This document shows, one piece after another, positions 16,831-26,169 of a DNA stretch of 49,039 nt. The translations under genes were made by a program, and so were the position numbers. Each line of letters opens with the position of its first letter. The first letter of the stretch is position 1. A model generated the notes under the pieces. That model saw only the letters and a program-made list of their open reading frames with translations, made no database searches and had not been told where the DNA came from. Location of the stretch: positions 1 to 49,039 of the forward strand of contig JAIOJV010000117.1 in assembly GCA_019911805.1 (NCBI GenBank), read 5' to 3'. Source of the DNA: Gammaproteobacteria bacterium (lineage in GTDB: Bacteria; Pseudomonadota; Gammaproteobacteria; Thiohalobacterales; Thiohalobacteraceae).

Positions 16831-17439
16831 ATGTCGGACATCCCCAAAACCGCGATCACAGCATTGATTCTCGCCGGCGGTCGCGGCACGCGCATGGGTG
16901 GCCGTGACAAGGGACTGCTCGCCTGGGACGGCGTGCCATTGATCGAGCGGGTGCTCGCCGGCGTCACACCGTTGGTGGGCGGGGTGCTGATCAGCGCCAA
17001 CCGCGACCTCGACCGCTATCGTACCTACGGCTTCCCGGTACTGCCGGATGCCGGCGAGGCATTCTCCGGGCCGCTGGCCGGCATCGCGCGCGGCCTGGAT
17101 GCCTGCACGACACCCTGGCTGTGGGTGCTCCCCTGCGATGTGCCGCAGGTACATGGGGCGCTGCTGGCGCGACTGATCGACGCCTGCGTCGCGACCGGGT
17201 GCAGTGCCGCGGTGGCGCACGACGCGCAGCACCTGCACGCCACCTTTGCACTGCTGAATACCGCCGTCGCGCCCGCCCTGCATGCGTTCCGTGCGGCGGG
17301 CCGCCGCAGGGCACAGGACTGGTTGGCCACGCTACCGGCCGCGCAGATCGACTGTTCCGACCATCCCGAGTGGTTCGTCAACCTCAACACGCCGGAGGAT
17401 CTGCTGCGCCACCGACGGCCAGGGGCGGCGGCGACGTGA
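16831..17439 (+). CDS. mobA: Molybdenum cofactor guanylyltransferase MobA
   Basis: A 202-residue cytoplasmic enzyme that joins GMP from GTP to Mo-molybdopterin to make the MGD cofactor of DMSO-reductase-type enzymes. It has the nucleotidyltransferase signature LILAGGRGTRMGGRDKGLL (about residues 12-30), the metal-binding segment LPCDVPQVHG (about 100-109) and a late NLNTPEDL. ATG 16831 was chosen over in-frame upstream codons because it lies just before the conserved first strand. Its TGA overlaps the GTG of mobB, indicating translational coupling in a mobA-mobB-moeA operon. Confidence 0.95.
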   Translation: MSDIPKTAITALILAGGRGTRMGGRDKGLLAWDGVPLIERVLAGVTPLVGGVLISANRDLDRYRTYGFPVLPDAGEAFSGPLAGIARGLDACTTPWLWVLPCDVPQVHGALLARLIDACVATGCSAAVAHDAQHLHATFALLNTAVAPALHAFRAAGRRRAQDWLATLPAAQIDCSDHPEWFVNLNTPEDLLRHRRPGAAAT

Positions 17440-17969
17440 GCGTACCGCTCGCGATGCCACCGGTCATCGGCTTCGCTGCCTGGAGTGGTACCGGCAAGAC
17501 GACGTTGCTGGCCCGATTGCTGCCGCAACTGTGTGCCCGCGGGTTGCGCATCGGCATGATCAAGCACGCGCATCACCGCTTCGACATCGATCAGCCGGGC
17601 AAGGACAGCCATGTCCTGCGCAAGGCCGGTGCCGAACAGATGTTGATCGCCTCGCGCGAACGCTGGGCGCTGATGGTGGAGACGCCGGGGTGCACCGAGC
17701 CGACACTCTCCGACCTGCTGCCGCGGCTGGACCGTGCGCAGCTGGACCTGATCCTGGTGGAGGGCTTCCGCCACGAGCGCTTCCCCAAGATCGAGCTGCA
17801 CCGCGCGGTGCTGGGCCGACCCTTGCTGTTCCCGGAGGACGACTCCATCATCGCCCTGGCCAGCGATACGCCGATCGCCACCGATCTGCCGTGCTTCGCC
17901 CTTGACGCGACGGCGGCGATCGCGGACTTCATCCTACAGTATTGCGGTTTGTCCGCGCACAGGACCTGA
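17436..17969 (+). CDS. mobB: Molybdopterin-guanine dinucleotide biosynthesis adaptor MobB
   Basis: A 177-residue P-loop GTP-binding protein that assists MobA. Visible are Walker A AAWSGTGKTTLL at the N-terminus, KHAHHRFDIDQPGKDSHVLR and the DLILVEGFRHE segment typical of MobB. I chose GTG 17436, whose bases overlap the mobA stop (GTGA); ATG 17454 is an alternative six codons later that would still keep the P-loop. It is followed by moeA after 4 bases. Confidence 0.93.
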   Translation: MSVPLAMPPVIGFAAWSGTGKTTLLARLLPQLCARGLRIGMIKHAHHRFDIDQPGKDSHVLRKAGAEQMLIASRERWALMVETPGCTEPTLSDLLPRLDRAQLDLILVEGFRHERFPKIELHRAVLGRPLLFPEDDSIIALASDTPIATDLPCFALDATAAIADFILQYCGLSAHRT

Positions 17970-17973
17970 GACC

Positions 17974-19239
17974 ATGAACGACACCCGCCGAGACCCCTGC
18001 AACGACCCCGGCGCAACATCCCCCGGTCTGCTGACCGTCGCCGAGGCACGTGCGCGTATCGATGCCCTGGTGACGCCGATACAGGGCGACGAGCAGCTGC
18101 CAATCCGCACCGCCCTCGGCCGCATCCTGGCGGAACCGGTCCTCTCGACCATCGACGTGCCGCCCTATACCAACTCCGCCATGGACGGCTATGCGGTGCG
18201 TGGCGATGATCTGCCAGCGACCGGTCGCGCGCGTCTGACCGTCGTCGGGCGCGCCATGGCGGGCGCTCCGGCCGACTGCGGGGTCGCACCCGGGCAGGCC
18301 GTGCGCATCATGACCGGCGCCGTCATGCCCGCTGGCGCCGACACGGTACTCATGCAGGAGGCCGTTACCGTGGCGGGCGATACCATCGAGATCGGCCCCG
18401 GCCACACGTGCGGCGAGAACGTGCGCCACGCCGGTGAAGACATGACCCGGGGCGACACCGTGCTGACGCCCGGCACGCGGCTGCTGCCCGCCGAACTCGG
18501 CGTGCTGGCCTCGCTGGGTACCGCGGAGGTGCGCGTCAGGCGCCGCCTGCGGGTCGCCTTCTTCTCCACCGGGGACGAGCTGAAGAGCCTGGGCGAGGCA
18601 CTGGGGCCGGGGCAGATCTATGACAGCAACCGCTACACCCTCCACGGCATGCTGGCGCGCCTCGGCGTGGAACTGCTCGATCTCGGCGTCGTTCGCGATG
18701 ACCGCGAGGCCATCGGCGAGGCATTTCACACCGCGTCCGCGATCGCGGACGTGGTGATCACCTCCGGAGGTGTGTCCGTCGGCGAGGGGGATTTCGTCAC
18801 CCAGATCCTCGCCGAGCTGGGGCAGGTCAATTTCTGGAAGATCGCCATGAAACCCGGCAAGCCACTCGCCTGCGGCACGGTCGGCAGGGCCGTGTTTTTC
18901 GGGCTGCCGGGCAACCCGGTGTCGGTCATGGCGACCTTCTACCAGTTCGTCCAGCCGGCGCTGCAGAAGATGATGGGCATGACCGTCGCACCAACACTGT
19001 CGCTGCGCGTTCCCTGCGCGGTTGCGCTCCAGAAGCAGCCCGGCCGCCTGGAGTATCAGCGCGGCATCCTGTACCAGGACGCGGCCGGGAACCCGATAGT
19101 GACCACCACCGGCGGGCAGGGATCGCATATGCTGTCGTCGATGAGCCGCTCCAACTGCTTCATCGTCCTGCCGGCGGAGTGCGCCGGCGTGGCGGTGGGC
19201 GAACCGGTGGATGTGCAACCGTTCGCCGGCCTGATCTGA
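17974..19239 (+). CDS. moeA: Molybdopterin molybdenumtransferase MoeA
   Basis: A 421-residue enzyme that inserts molybdenum into adenylated molybdopterin. Landmarks: VPPYTNSAMDGYAVRG near residue 65, GAVMPAGADTVLMQEAV, FFSTGDEL, YDSNRYTL, the MoCF-like SGGVSVGEGDFV and GLPGNPVSVM. Length and order match the family. It lies 4 bases after mobB, completing a mobA-mobB-moeA unit for the last steps of cofactor assembly. The early genes (moaA, moaC, moaD, moaE) are not in the window. Confidence 0.96.
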   Translation: MNDTRRDPCNDPGATSPGLLTVAEARARIDALVTPIQGDEQLPIRTALGRILAEPVLSTIDVPPYTNSAMDGYAVRGDDLPATGRARLTVVGRAMAGAPADCGVAPGQAVRIMTGAVMPAGADTVLMQEAVTVAGDTIEIGPGHTCGENVRHAGEDMTRGDTVLTPGTRLLPAELGVLASLGTAEVRVRRRLRVAFFSTGDELKSLGEALGPGQIYDSNRYTLHGMLARLGVELLDLGVVRDDREAIGEAFHTASAIADVVITSGGVSVGEGDFVTQILAELGQVNFWKIAMKPGKPLACGTVGRAVFFGLPGNPVSVMATFYQFVQPALQKMMGMTVAPTLSLRVPCAVALQKQPGRLEYQRGILYQDAAGNPIVTTTGGQGSHMLSSMSRSNCFIVLPAECAGVAVGEPVDVQPFAGLI

Positions 19240-19258
19240 GATCACGCCACGGCCCCGG

Positions 19259-19286
19259 CTTGAATTTCACCCGGGCCACCCCCAGA
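19259..19286 (+). promoter_or_regulatory. Heat-shock (sigma-32) promoter of lon
   Basis: CTTGAAT (19259-19265), a 13-base spacer, then CCCCCAGA (19279-19286), close to the consensus CTTGAAA-N13-CCCCATNT. Predicted transcription start is about 19292-19295, leaving a leader of about 30 bases before ATG 19325. This fits lon being a classic sigma-32 target. Confidence 0.68.
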
Positions 19287-19324
19287 GCCCAGAGGTGAAG
19301 CCTGTCGCCAGCGACCAACCAGTG

Positions 19325-21730
19325 ATGACGGATATGAACGAAGAAGAAACCATCGATGCCGAAGTGGTCGACGAGCCGGACGCGACGGCCCACGGCTCAC
19401 AACTTGCGCTGCCTGCAGATGTCCTGCCCGCGACGCTGCACCTGCTCCCGGTCACCGACCGGCCGTTCTTCCCCGCGCAAGGTGTGCCGGTGCTGATGAA
19501 CGACGCGCCCTGGATGGAGACCGTCCGGGCCATCGGTGAGACCGCACATCGGCTGGTCGGCCTGGTACTGGTCGACATCCAGGATGCTGAAAATGCCCAG
19601 CCACAAGATTTTGCCAAGATGGGCACGGTGGTGCGGATGCATCACCCGGTGAAAACCGAAGGCAAGATCCAGTTCATCGCCGAAGGTCTGCGGCGCTTCC
19701 GTATCCTCGATTGGCTGTCGGACAAACCGCCGTTCGTGGCGCGCGTGGGATATCCCGACGACGTGCTGGGGGACGGCGATGAGCTGAAGGCCTATGCGAT
19801 CGCCATCATCAACACCCTGAAGGAACTCGTCCCACTCAATCCGTTATACAGCGAAGAGCTGAAGTTCTTCCTGAACCGCTTCAACCCCAATGAACCCTCG
19901 GCACTCGCGGATTTTGCCGCCAGCCTGACCACCTCAGCCGGGCCCGCATTGCAGGACGTGCTCGATACCCTCCCGGTGCTGGAGCGCATGAAGAAGGTGC
20001 TGGTACTGATCCGCAAGGAGCTGGAGGTCGCCAAGCTGCAGACCCACATCCGCGAGAAGGTCGACGAGAAGATGTCCGAGCAGCAGCGCAAATTCTTCCT
20101 GCGCGAGCAGCTCAAGGCCATCCAGCAGGAGCTGGGTATCGCCAAGGATGACCGCACCGCGGACGTCGAGCGCTTCGAGGAACGGATCGCCGCGCTGCAG
20201 ATACCGGCAGCGGCCCGCGCCCGCATCGACGAAGAGCTGCAGAAGCTGTCGGTCCTGGAGTCGGGATCACCGGAATATGCGGTAACACGCAATTACCTCG
20301 ACTGGATGACCATGCTGCCCTGGGGCAAGCATTCCGAGGACCAGCTCGATCTCGACCATGCGCGGCAGGTGCTGGATGCCGATCACGACGGTCTGGAAGA
20401 CGTCAAGGACCGCATCATCGAATTCCTTGCCGTCGGCAGCCTGAAAGGCGAGGTCGCCGGCTCGATCCTGTTGCTGGTCGGGCCACCGGGCGTCGGCAAG
20501 ACCTCGGTGGGCCGCTCGATCGCGAATACGCTGGGACGCCAGTTCTACCGTTTCAGCGTGGGTGGCATGCGCGACGAGGCCGAGATCAAGGGCCATCGGC
20601 GCACCTACATCGGGGCGATGCCGGGCAAGTTCATCCAGGCCATCAAGGAAGCCGGCGTCGCCAATCCGGTGGTCATGCTCGACGAGATCGACAAGGTCGG
20701 TGCGTCCTACCACGGCGACCCCGCCTCCGCACTGCTGGAGGTGCTCGATCCGGAGCAGAACACAGAGTTTCTGGATCACTATCTGGACGTACGCTTCGAT
20801 CTGTCCAAGGTGTTGTTCATCTGCACCGCGAACCAGCTGGACACCATCCCCGCGCCACTGCTCGATCGCATGGAGGTCATCCGGCTGTCGGGCTACATCA
20901 CCAGTGAGAAGTTGCAGATCGCCCGCAACCATCTGTGGCCCAAGCTGTTGGAGCGTGCCGGCATCAAGCGCGGGCGGCTGCAGATCTCCGATGCCGCCCT
21001 GCGGCATGTCATCGAAGGCTACGCGCGTGAGTCAGGTGTGCGCGGTCTGGAGAAACAGCTCAACCGCATCATCCGCAAGGCAGCCGTGGAATTCGTCACC
21101 GGTAAGACCCGCAAGCTGCGTGTCGGCGCACGGCAGATCGAAGACTACCTCGGCCAACCGCGGTTCCGCCGCGAAAAGCCCTTCAGTGGTGTCGGCATCG
21201 TCACCGGTCTTGCCTGGACGGCGCTGGGCGGGGTGACGCTGAACATCGAGGCAACGCGGGTACATACCAAGAACCGCGGCTTCAAGCTCACCGGCCAACT
21301 CGGCGCGGTGATGAAGGAATCCGCCGAGCTCGCCTACAGCTATGTCGCCAGCCACCTGAAGCAGTATGACGGCGACCCGACCTTCTTCGACGAATCCTTC
21401 GTGCACCTGCATGTGCCCGAAGGGGCCACGCCCAAGGACGGACCCAGCGCCGGCATCACCATGGCGGCGGCGCTGCTTTCATTGGCGCGCAGTGAACGTG
21501 TCCGGCGACCGGTGGCAATGACCGGCGAACTTACACTGACGGGTCAGGTGCTGCCCATCGGCGGGGTACGGGAAAAGATCATCGCCGCACGGCGCAGTCG
21601 CATCTTCGAGGTGATCCTGCCGGAGGCCAACCGGCGTGACTACGACGAGCTGCCGGAACACATCCGCCAGGGCATGACGGCGCACTTTGCCACGCATTTC
21701 CGCAACGTGGCAGCGGTGCTGTTCGGCTGA
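19325..21730 (+). CDS. lon: ATP-dependent protease Lon
   Basis: An 801-residue cytoplasmic AAA+ serine protease degrading damaged and short-lived regulatory proteins. It has an acidic N-terminal extension, a LAN substrate-binding domain (about 40-220), a coiled-coil region REKVDEKMSEQQRKFFLREQ, AAA+ Walker A GPPGVGKT (386-393) and Walker B VVMLDEIDKVG, and a protease domain with catalytic dyad S708 (DGPSAGI) and K751 (GGVREKII). The dyad spacing of 43 equals that of E. coli Lon. An upstream GTG (19295) is in frame but coincides with the predicted transcription start of the sigma-32 promoter, so ATG 19325 (or 19334) is preferred. clpX/clpP are not adjacent, so this could be the sole or a second lon. 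Confidence 0.96.
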   Translation: MTDMNEEETIDAEVVDEPDATAHGSQLALPADVLPATLHLLPVTDRPFFPAQGVPVLMNDAPWMETVRAIGETAHRLVGLVLVDIQDAENAQPQDFAKMGTVVRMHHPVKTEGKIQFIAEGLRRFRILDWLSDKPPFVARVGYPDDVLGDGDELKAYAIAIINTLKELVPLNPLYSEELKFFLNRFNPNEPSALADFAASLTTSAGPALQDVLDTLPVLERMKKVLVLIRKELEVAKLQTHIREKVDEKMSEQQRKFFLREQLKAIQQELGIAKDDRTADVERFEERIAALQIPAAARARIDEELQKLSVLESGSPEYAVTRNYLDWMTMLPWGKHSEDQLDLDHARQVLDADHDGLEDVKDRIIEFLAVGSLKGEVAGSILLLVGPPGVGKTSVGRSIANTLGRQFYRFSVGGMRDEAEIKGHRRTYIGAMPGKFIQAIKEAGVANPVVMLDEIDKVGASYHGDPASALLEVLDPEQNTEFLDHYLDVRFDLSKVLFICTANQLDTIPAPLLDRMEVIRLSGYITSEKLQIARNHLWPKLLERAGIKRGRLQISDAALRHVIEGYARESGVRGLEKQLNRIIRKAAVEFVTGKTRKLRVGARQIEDYLGQPRFRREKPFSGVGIVTGLAWTALGGVTLNIEATRVHTKNRGFKLTGQLGAVMKESAELAYSYVASHLKQYDGDPTFFDESFVHLHVPEGATPKDGPSAGITMAAALLSLARSERVRRPVAMTGELTLTGQVLPIGGVREKIIAARRSRIFEVILPEANRRDYDELPEHIRQGMTAHFATHFRNVAAVLFG

Positions 21731-21754
21731 GACCCGGACTCGGCCGGCGAAAAT

Positions 21755-22123
21755 TCAGGCCTTGTCTTCCTGCTCGGCGATTTCCTTGCGCACGTGCTCC
21801 ATGTCCAGCCCCTGCGCGCGTGCGATCAGATCATCGAAGGCATTGGCCGGCAGCATGCCCGGTTGCGAGAAGATGATGATCTTTTCGCGGAAGATCATCA
21901 GGGTAGGAATGGACCGGATCTGGAAATAGCCCGCCAGCTCCTGCTCCTCTTCGGTGTTCACCTTACCGAAGACGATGTCCGGGTGCTTCTCGGAGGCGGC
22001 CTCGTAGATGGGTGCGAAGTTCCGGCACGGACCGCACCAGGGGGCCCAGAAGTCTATGATCACAAAGTCGTTGCCCGCAACGACGTCCTGAAAGTTCTCT
22101 TTGGTCAACTCGGTGGTGGCCAC
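21755..22123 (-). CDS. trxA: Thioredoxin
   Basis: A 122-residue cytoplasmic thioredoxin with active site WCGPCR (C30, C33) and cis-proline SIPTLMIF, followed by an unusual helical C-terminal tail of about 15 residues (DMEHVRKEIAEQEDKA). The start is decided by GGAG with 7-base spacing to GTG 22121-22123; an in-frame TTG two codons earlier lies only one base from that Shine-Dalgarno. It is convergent with lon, with a 24-base gap. A distinct thioredoxin elsewhere may be the main TrxA. Confidence 0.88.
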   Translation of the reverse strand: MATTELTKENFQDVVAGNDFVIIDFWAPWCGPCRNFAPIYEAASEKHPDIVFGKVNTEEEQELAGYFQIRSIPTLMIFREKIIIFSQPGMLPANAFDDLIARAQGLDMEHVRKEIAEQEDKA

Positions 22124-22162
22124 CAGCAATCTCCACGTAGCCTGAGGAGGGGGATCGAGGCC

Positions 22163-22168
22163 ATTATA
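22163..22168 (-). promoter_or_regulatory. Candidate -10 box (TATAAT) of the thioredoxin gene
   Basis: A perfect TATAAT on the minus strand about 40 bases before the GTG start, in otherwise GC-rich DNA. No good -35 hexamer is visible at 16-18 bases. Confidence 0.4.
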
Positions 22169-22227
22169 AAGGCCGGGGAGGATGAATGCACCGCGGCAGG
22201 CCCTGAAGACTCGCCGGAGGGACCCGA

Positions 22228-23748
22228 TCAGGAGGGGTCGTCGCCCCGCGCGGTGACGCGGGCCTCGGCATCGGGTTGATAGGTCATGTCGATCTCGATG
22301 CGGTTGCGACCCAGACGCTTGGCGCGGTACAGGGCCTTGTCAACGCGCTCGATGAAGGCCATGGACGTCTCACCGGGCTTGTACAGGGCAATACCCGCCG
22401 AGAAGGTGGGGACCGGGATCATCGTCCCGTTGAACGGCCAGCGCGTCTCCGCACACCGGGTCTTCACCTTGTTCAGTGCACGCGCCGCGCCTTCGCTCTC
22501 CGTGTTCGGCAACAGAACAGCGAATTCCTCACCCCCATAGCGCGCGACAAAATCGTGGTGCCGGAAGATCGACAGGATGTTCTTCGAGTACACCCGCAGT
22601 ACCTCATCGCCTCCGGCATGCCCATAAATATCGTTCATTTCCTTAAATTTATCGAGATCCATCAGGGCCACGGATAACGGGAAGCCGTAGCGCTGCACGC
22701 GCGCCACCTCGTCTTCCAGGCGGCGCAGGAAGGCGCGCCGATTGGGCAGACCCGTGAGCTCGTCGGTCAGGCTGAGCAGACGCGCCCGGGCGAGTTCGTC
22801 GGACAACTGGCGGCTGTCGGACTCGATGACATGCAGGTACTTGTGCGTGCTGTCGAGTTTGTCGGCCAGATGGTGATGCCCCGACATCAGCCTTTCAATC
22901 TCACGGATCAGAGTCCGACGCAACTCGCCCAGCTCCGAGATGCCACTCGCTTGACGCAGCTCGTTCAGGACAACCTCCAGCAACACCCCGAATTCCTGGT
23001 TCTGGGCGATGGTATCCAACACCTGCTGGGCGAAACCTGCCTGCAGTTCCTGTATATCCTGGTGGCGGGCGTTCAGGTGCCGGTTCGTCGCAGTGTCGAC
23101 GCTGTCCGTTCCATCGCCCATCGGGTCGTGCCCCCACCCGCCCTCTTCCCGGCGCAGCGTGGGCTGCCTGCTCACATCGGCGAGCGGATGCCGTCCGCCG
23201 GCCTGAGGCCTGACCCAATCGCGCACCTCGCGCGGCGGCTCGGCCGGATCCACCGGTACGGCCGGCTGTGTAAGGGTTGCCGCCGTCGATTTCACCGGTG
23301 GAGTCGGCCCAGGCGCTATGGCCTGCTGCCGCGCAGCTCCTTCGATGCCGAAGGCCAGTAGCAAGGGCTGCATCGCCTCGGCAAAAATTGCTTGGCGAAA
23401 ATCTGGCAGAGAGGCAAGTTGATCGCTGTAGACCTCGATGTACTGATGCAGGGCCTGCAGGTCGGAGAGCGACAGTGGTGGCTGCAGCCGTGCCCGCAAC
23501 AGCTTGACCTGAACCTGCAGTGGTGAACCGCCGTGCAGATGCCGCGCATAGACATCCAGCAGGGTCCCGATGACAGCGGCATAGGCTTGCTGAACATCGC
23601 GATTGGCCGTTACCAGTTCGTCGAGCATGCGCTCGACCTGCCGGTAGATGACCGATCCCGGCTGTGACTGCCGCAAGGCATCCAGCACCCGCAAAACCTT
23701 GCGGGCCGCCCCAGCCTCGAGGGAATCGATTTCAATCTCGCGGACCAT
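22228..23748 (-). CDS. Diguanylate cyclase (GGDEF) with N-terminal helical region
   Basis: A 506-residue soluble protein predicted to make c-di-GMP from two GTP. The GGDEF domain occupies about residues 340-490: DELTGLPNRRAFLRRL, MDLDKFKEMNDIYGHAGGD and active site GGEEF (405-409). An inhibitory I-site RHHD (396-399) lies five residues before it, so product feedback inhibition is likely. The N-terminal 300 residues carry no recognised sensor domain; they are helical, with a Pro-rich low-complexity stretch around 145-215 and a probable coiled coil (about 255-335). There are no membrane segments. Start ATG 23748 is preferred over GTG 23772 because GGGAG lies 11 bases upstream of it. Confidence 0.9.
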   Translation of the reverse strand: MVREIEIDSLEAGAARKVLRVLDALRQSQPGSVIYRQVERMLDELVTANRDVQQAYAAVIGTLLDVYARHLHGGSPLQVQVKLLRARLQPPLSLSDLQALHQYIEVYSDQLASLPDFRQAIFAEAMQPLLLAFGIEGAARQQAIAPGPTPPVKSTAATLTQPAVPVDPAEPPREVRDWVRPQAGGRHPLADVSRQPTLRREEGGWGHDPMGDGTDSVDTATNRHLNARHQDIQELQAGFAQQVLDTIAQNQEFGVLLEVVLNELRQASGISELGELRRTLIREIERLMSGHHHLADKLDSTHKYLHVIESDSRQLSDELARARLLSLTDELTGLPNRRAFLRRLEDEVARVQRYGFPLSVALMDLDKFKEMNDIYGHAGGDEVLRVYSKNILSIFRHHDFVARYGGEEFAVLLPNTESEGAARALNKVKTRCAETRWPFNGTMIPVPTFSAGIALYKPGETSMAFIERVDKALYRAKRLGRNRIEIDMTYQPDAEARVTARGDDPS

Positions 23749-24358
23749 CAAAAAAGGATCTCCCGCACACACACATCCATGTGTACAGGACGCAGGCAGG
23801 GCCCGCGTGGCTTGTCATTATTGGCTTTATAAAGCGCCTGATATTCGTCGCGGAACTGCCGACCGCGTTATTGTTGTTTCTTCAACTCGTCCGGCCCGGC
23901 CGGCTCCGGCGCACAGCGATCTCCGGACGATACCGTCAGTTTGTGTTGCTCTTCTCGTCCCTACCCCGCCACAGATCCCGGTGATGCGGCTACGTTACCG
24001 TACTTGCTGAACGAAAACCAAACGACCGATGAGGGCAAATTATGTCGATTTATTTAACAAGCAGCGATTTGTATTGTATGAGCCACCATCGACGCACGTC
24101 GAACTCTACAAATAAAAAATATCATTTACATAGTGTTATAGCTGTATGACGGGCCGAATCCGATTACCCTGTCGAGTGATCGAGGCCATCGCCCGGGGGG
24201 CGGCGTAGGAAATAGCTGACACATTTCCACCACATTTCCGACAATTCTCTGCTTGCGCGGGAGACGTCGGCGATCATCCACCCCACGGCGCCAGTACGAA
24301 ACACGGGATTCCGCCCGCGCCTTTGCCCCGGCGGTGACACAACCCCTACAATGGCCCC
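23749..24358. other. Intergenic region between the GGDEF and pentapeptide genes
   Basis: About 610 bases without a supported gene. Positions 24000-24150 are strongly AT-rich, unlike the rest of the window, and probably contain divergent promoters. TTTATAAAG-like bases near 23827 could serve the GGDEF gene. No repeat or hairpin stands out. Confidence 0.45.
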
Positions 24359-25213
24359 ATGTCACCCCACAGCCAGTGGTACCCTCTGCCCAGTGAACCG
24401 ACTGAACCGACGGCGGAGGCACACGACCACTACAGGTTTCAGGCCCGTCTACCGCCGCGCGCCTCCACCTCAAGGGTAGCAGCCGGCCTGGCATTGCTTC
24501 TGCTGGTCTGTACAGCGCCCCTGCAGGCCGCCTGCGACGACCCGCCGCGGCCGCGCGTCGACTGGAGCCGCTGTGACCTGGCCGGCAAGGATTTGCGCGG
24601 GGTGGACCTGGCCAATGCCACACTCGTGCGCGCAAACCTGGACGGTGCCGATCTGCGCGACGCCAATCTGTACGGTGCGGACCTGAGCTTCGCGACACTC
24701 AGACAGGCACGGCTCGCGAATACGCGGATCGAGGCGGCCATTCTGACCGGGGCGGACCTGCAGGGTGCGGACCTGTCCGGCGCGCGCCTCGACCGAATCC
24801 GGGCCGATCGCGCGCAGCTGAGCCAGGCCTCGCTGGCCGGTGCCAGCATCCTGCAGGCCAGCCTTTATGACGCACAACTGGTGGAGACCGTCCTGGAAGG
24901 TGCAGATCTGCGACAAGCCAACCTGGAGCAGTGCGATCTGCGGCGTGCCGACCTCCGCGGTACGAACCTCAGCGATGCGCGGCTGACCTCGGCGAATCTG
25001 GAAGGGGCGGATCTGCGGGACGCACTACTCGTCAAGGCCCGCATGAGCCGCGCGCGGCTCATGGGTGCGGACCTGCGCAACAGCGATCTCTCCAGGGCCG
25101 ATCTCAGTGGGGCTGACCTCCACGGCGCCGATCTGTCGGGCGCCGTGCTGGGCAATGCCACCTGGACTGACCGGCGCCGCTGCCGACCGGGCTCACTGGG
25201 CGCGTGCGAATGA
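24359..25213 (+). CDS. Exported pentapeptide-repeat protein
   Basis: A 284-residue protein with an N-terminal hydrophobic segment (about 40-57, LALLLLVCTAPLQA) followed by AC. This looks like a Sec signal preceded by a long polar stretch; the lipobox is imperfect. From about residue 70 to 265 it consists of roughly forty A(D/N)LxX pentapeptides (DLRGVDLANA, ANLDGADLRD and so on), which fold into a right-handed quadrilateral beta-helix. A Cys pair near the C-terminus (CRPGSLGAC) might form a disulfide outside the cytoplasm. Function is unknown. Qnr/MfpA-type gyrase protection is unlikely for an exported protein. No Shine-Dalgarno precedes the ATG, so the true start may lie downstream, nearer the signal sequence. 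Confidence 0.85.
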   Translation: MSPHSQWYPLPSEPTEPTAEAHDHYRFQARLPPRASTSRVAAGLALLLLVCTAPLQAACDDPPRPRVDWSRCDLAGKDLRGVDLANATLVRANLDGADLRDANLYGADLSFATLRQARLANTRIEAAILTGADLQGADLSGARLDRIRADRAQLSQASLAGASILQASLYDAQLVETVLEGADLRQANLEQCDLRRADLRGTNLSDARLTSANLEGADLRDALLVKARMSRARLMGADLRNSDLSRADLSGADLHGADLSGAVLGNATWTDRRRCRPGSLGACE

Positions 25214-25251
25214 CGGGAGGTGTGGACCGCGATCGGGCGATACGGCGCGAT

Positions 25252-26169
25252 TCAACCGGTTGCCAGCTGGCGAGCCATCATATCCAGCGAGCTGCAATTC
25301 TCGAACAACTGCTCCGCGAACTCCCGGATGGTGTCTTCGGAGAGTCCCACGATCTCGAGAGAGCGCAGCGGTAAATCGGCATCTGGCGCATCACCGATCT
25401 CCAGGCCCTTGAGCACATGGTCTGCGATCATCACGAGATGCGCCAATATCGCGTGCTCACCGCTGTAGTCGGGGTTGTGGTGTTCCCGCAGGGTGACGAT
25501 GATCTCGTCCGGCATATGCCATGAATACATCAACCATGCGCCGATCTGCGCGTGGCCCATCTCCAGCATATTCTGTGCCTGCCCCATCCCGAGCACACAT
25601 TTTTCCAGGGCCGTCACCGGTGACTCCGGGTGCGCCGCGACCAGCTTGTTGAGTAGCTTGAACTCAGGTGGAAACAGGTGCCCGAGAAGCAGAAAGCCAA
25701 AATTATGCAGCAGCCCGGCGAGGTACACCATGCCGGGCTGCGGCCGTGTCTGCGGCGGTATGCGCTTGGCAAGGGTCTGTACCAGCGCTGCCGTGTAGAC
25801 GGAGTGACGCCAGAAGGCATGCAGCCCCAGGGGACCGTCGATGGGATTATGGAATGACCTGCCGGTTGCCAACCCCAAGGCCATGTTCATCACCAGGTCG
25901 AAGCCGAGGACCCGGGTGATGGCATCCTGGATGGAATTGATCTTGCCGCGATAGGCGTAGAATGGCGATGCGGCATAGCGCACTACTTGCGCCGCCAGAC
26001 TGGGATCGAGTTCGATGATCGCAGCGAGATCGGCGACTGACGCGTCCGGATTGCTGCGTAGTTGCAGAATTCGCCGCGCCATGTCGGGCATCGGTGGCAG
26101 CTGGTATACCTGCTCGATCCGTCGGCGGATCTCACCGGCTAGCGTCGCTTGCTGACTGGCCTGCTGCAT
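25252..26169 (-). CDS. HDOD-domain signalling protein
   Basis: A 305-residue cytoplasmic protein dominated by an HDOD domain (about residues 20-220): LPPMPDMARRILQL, then IIELDPSLAAQVVRYAASPFY and ITRVLGFDLVMNMALGLA. The HD-like position reads LLHNFGF, with HN instead of HD, so metal-dependent phosphohydrolase activity is not expected; this is usual for HDOD proteins, which act as scaffolds in signalling and motility. A later HEE-like segment (REHHNPDYSGEHAILAHLV) resembles the second half of the domain. It is convergent with the pentapeptide gene. It may act with the neighbouring GGDEF protein, but no overlap or operon shows this. Confidence 0.88.
   Translation of the reverse strand: MQQASQQATLAGEIRRRIEQVYQLPPMPDMARRILQLRSNPDASVADLAAIIELDPSLAAQVVRYAASPFYAYRGKINSIQDAITRVLGFDLVMNMALGLATGRSFHNPIDGPLGLHAFWRHSVYTAALVQTLAKRIPPQTRPQPGMVYLAGLLHNFGFLLLGHLFPPEFKLLNKLVAAHPESPVTALEKCVLGMGQAQNMLEMGHAQIGAWLMYSWHMPDEIIVTLREHHNPDYSGEHAILAHLVMIADHVLKGLEIGDAPDADLPLRSLEIVGLSEDTIREFAEQLFENCSSLDMMARQLATG

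Noticed and set aside
19295-19324. GTG 19295 as the lon start
   Set aside because: It coincides with the predicted transcription start of the sigma-32 promoter and lacks a Shine-Dalgarno.
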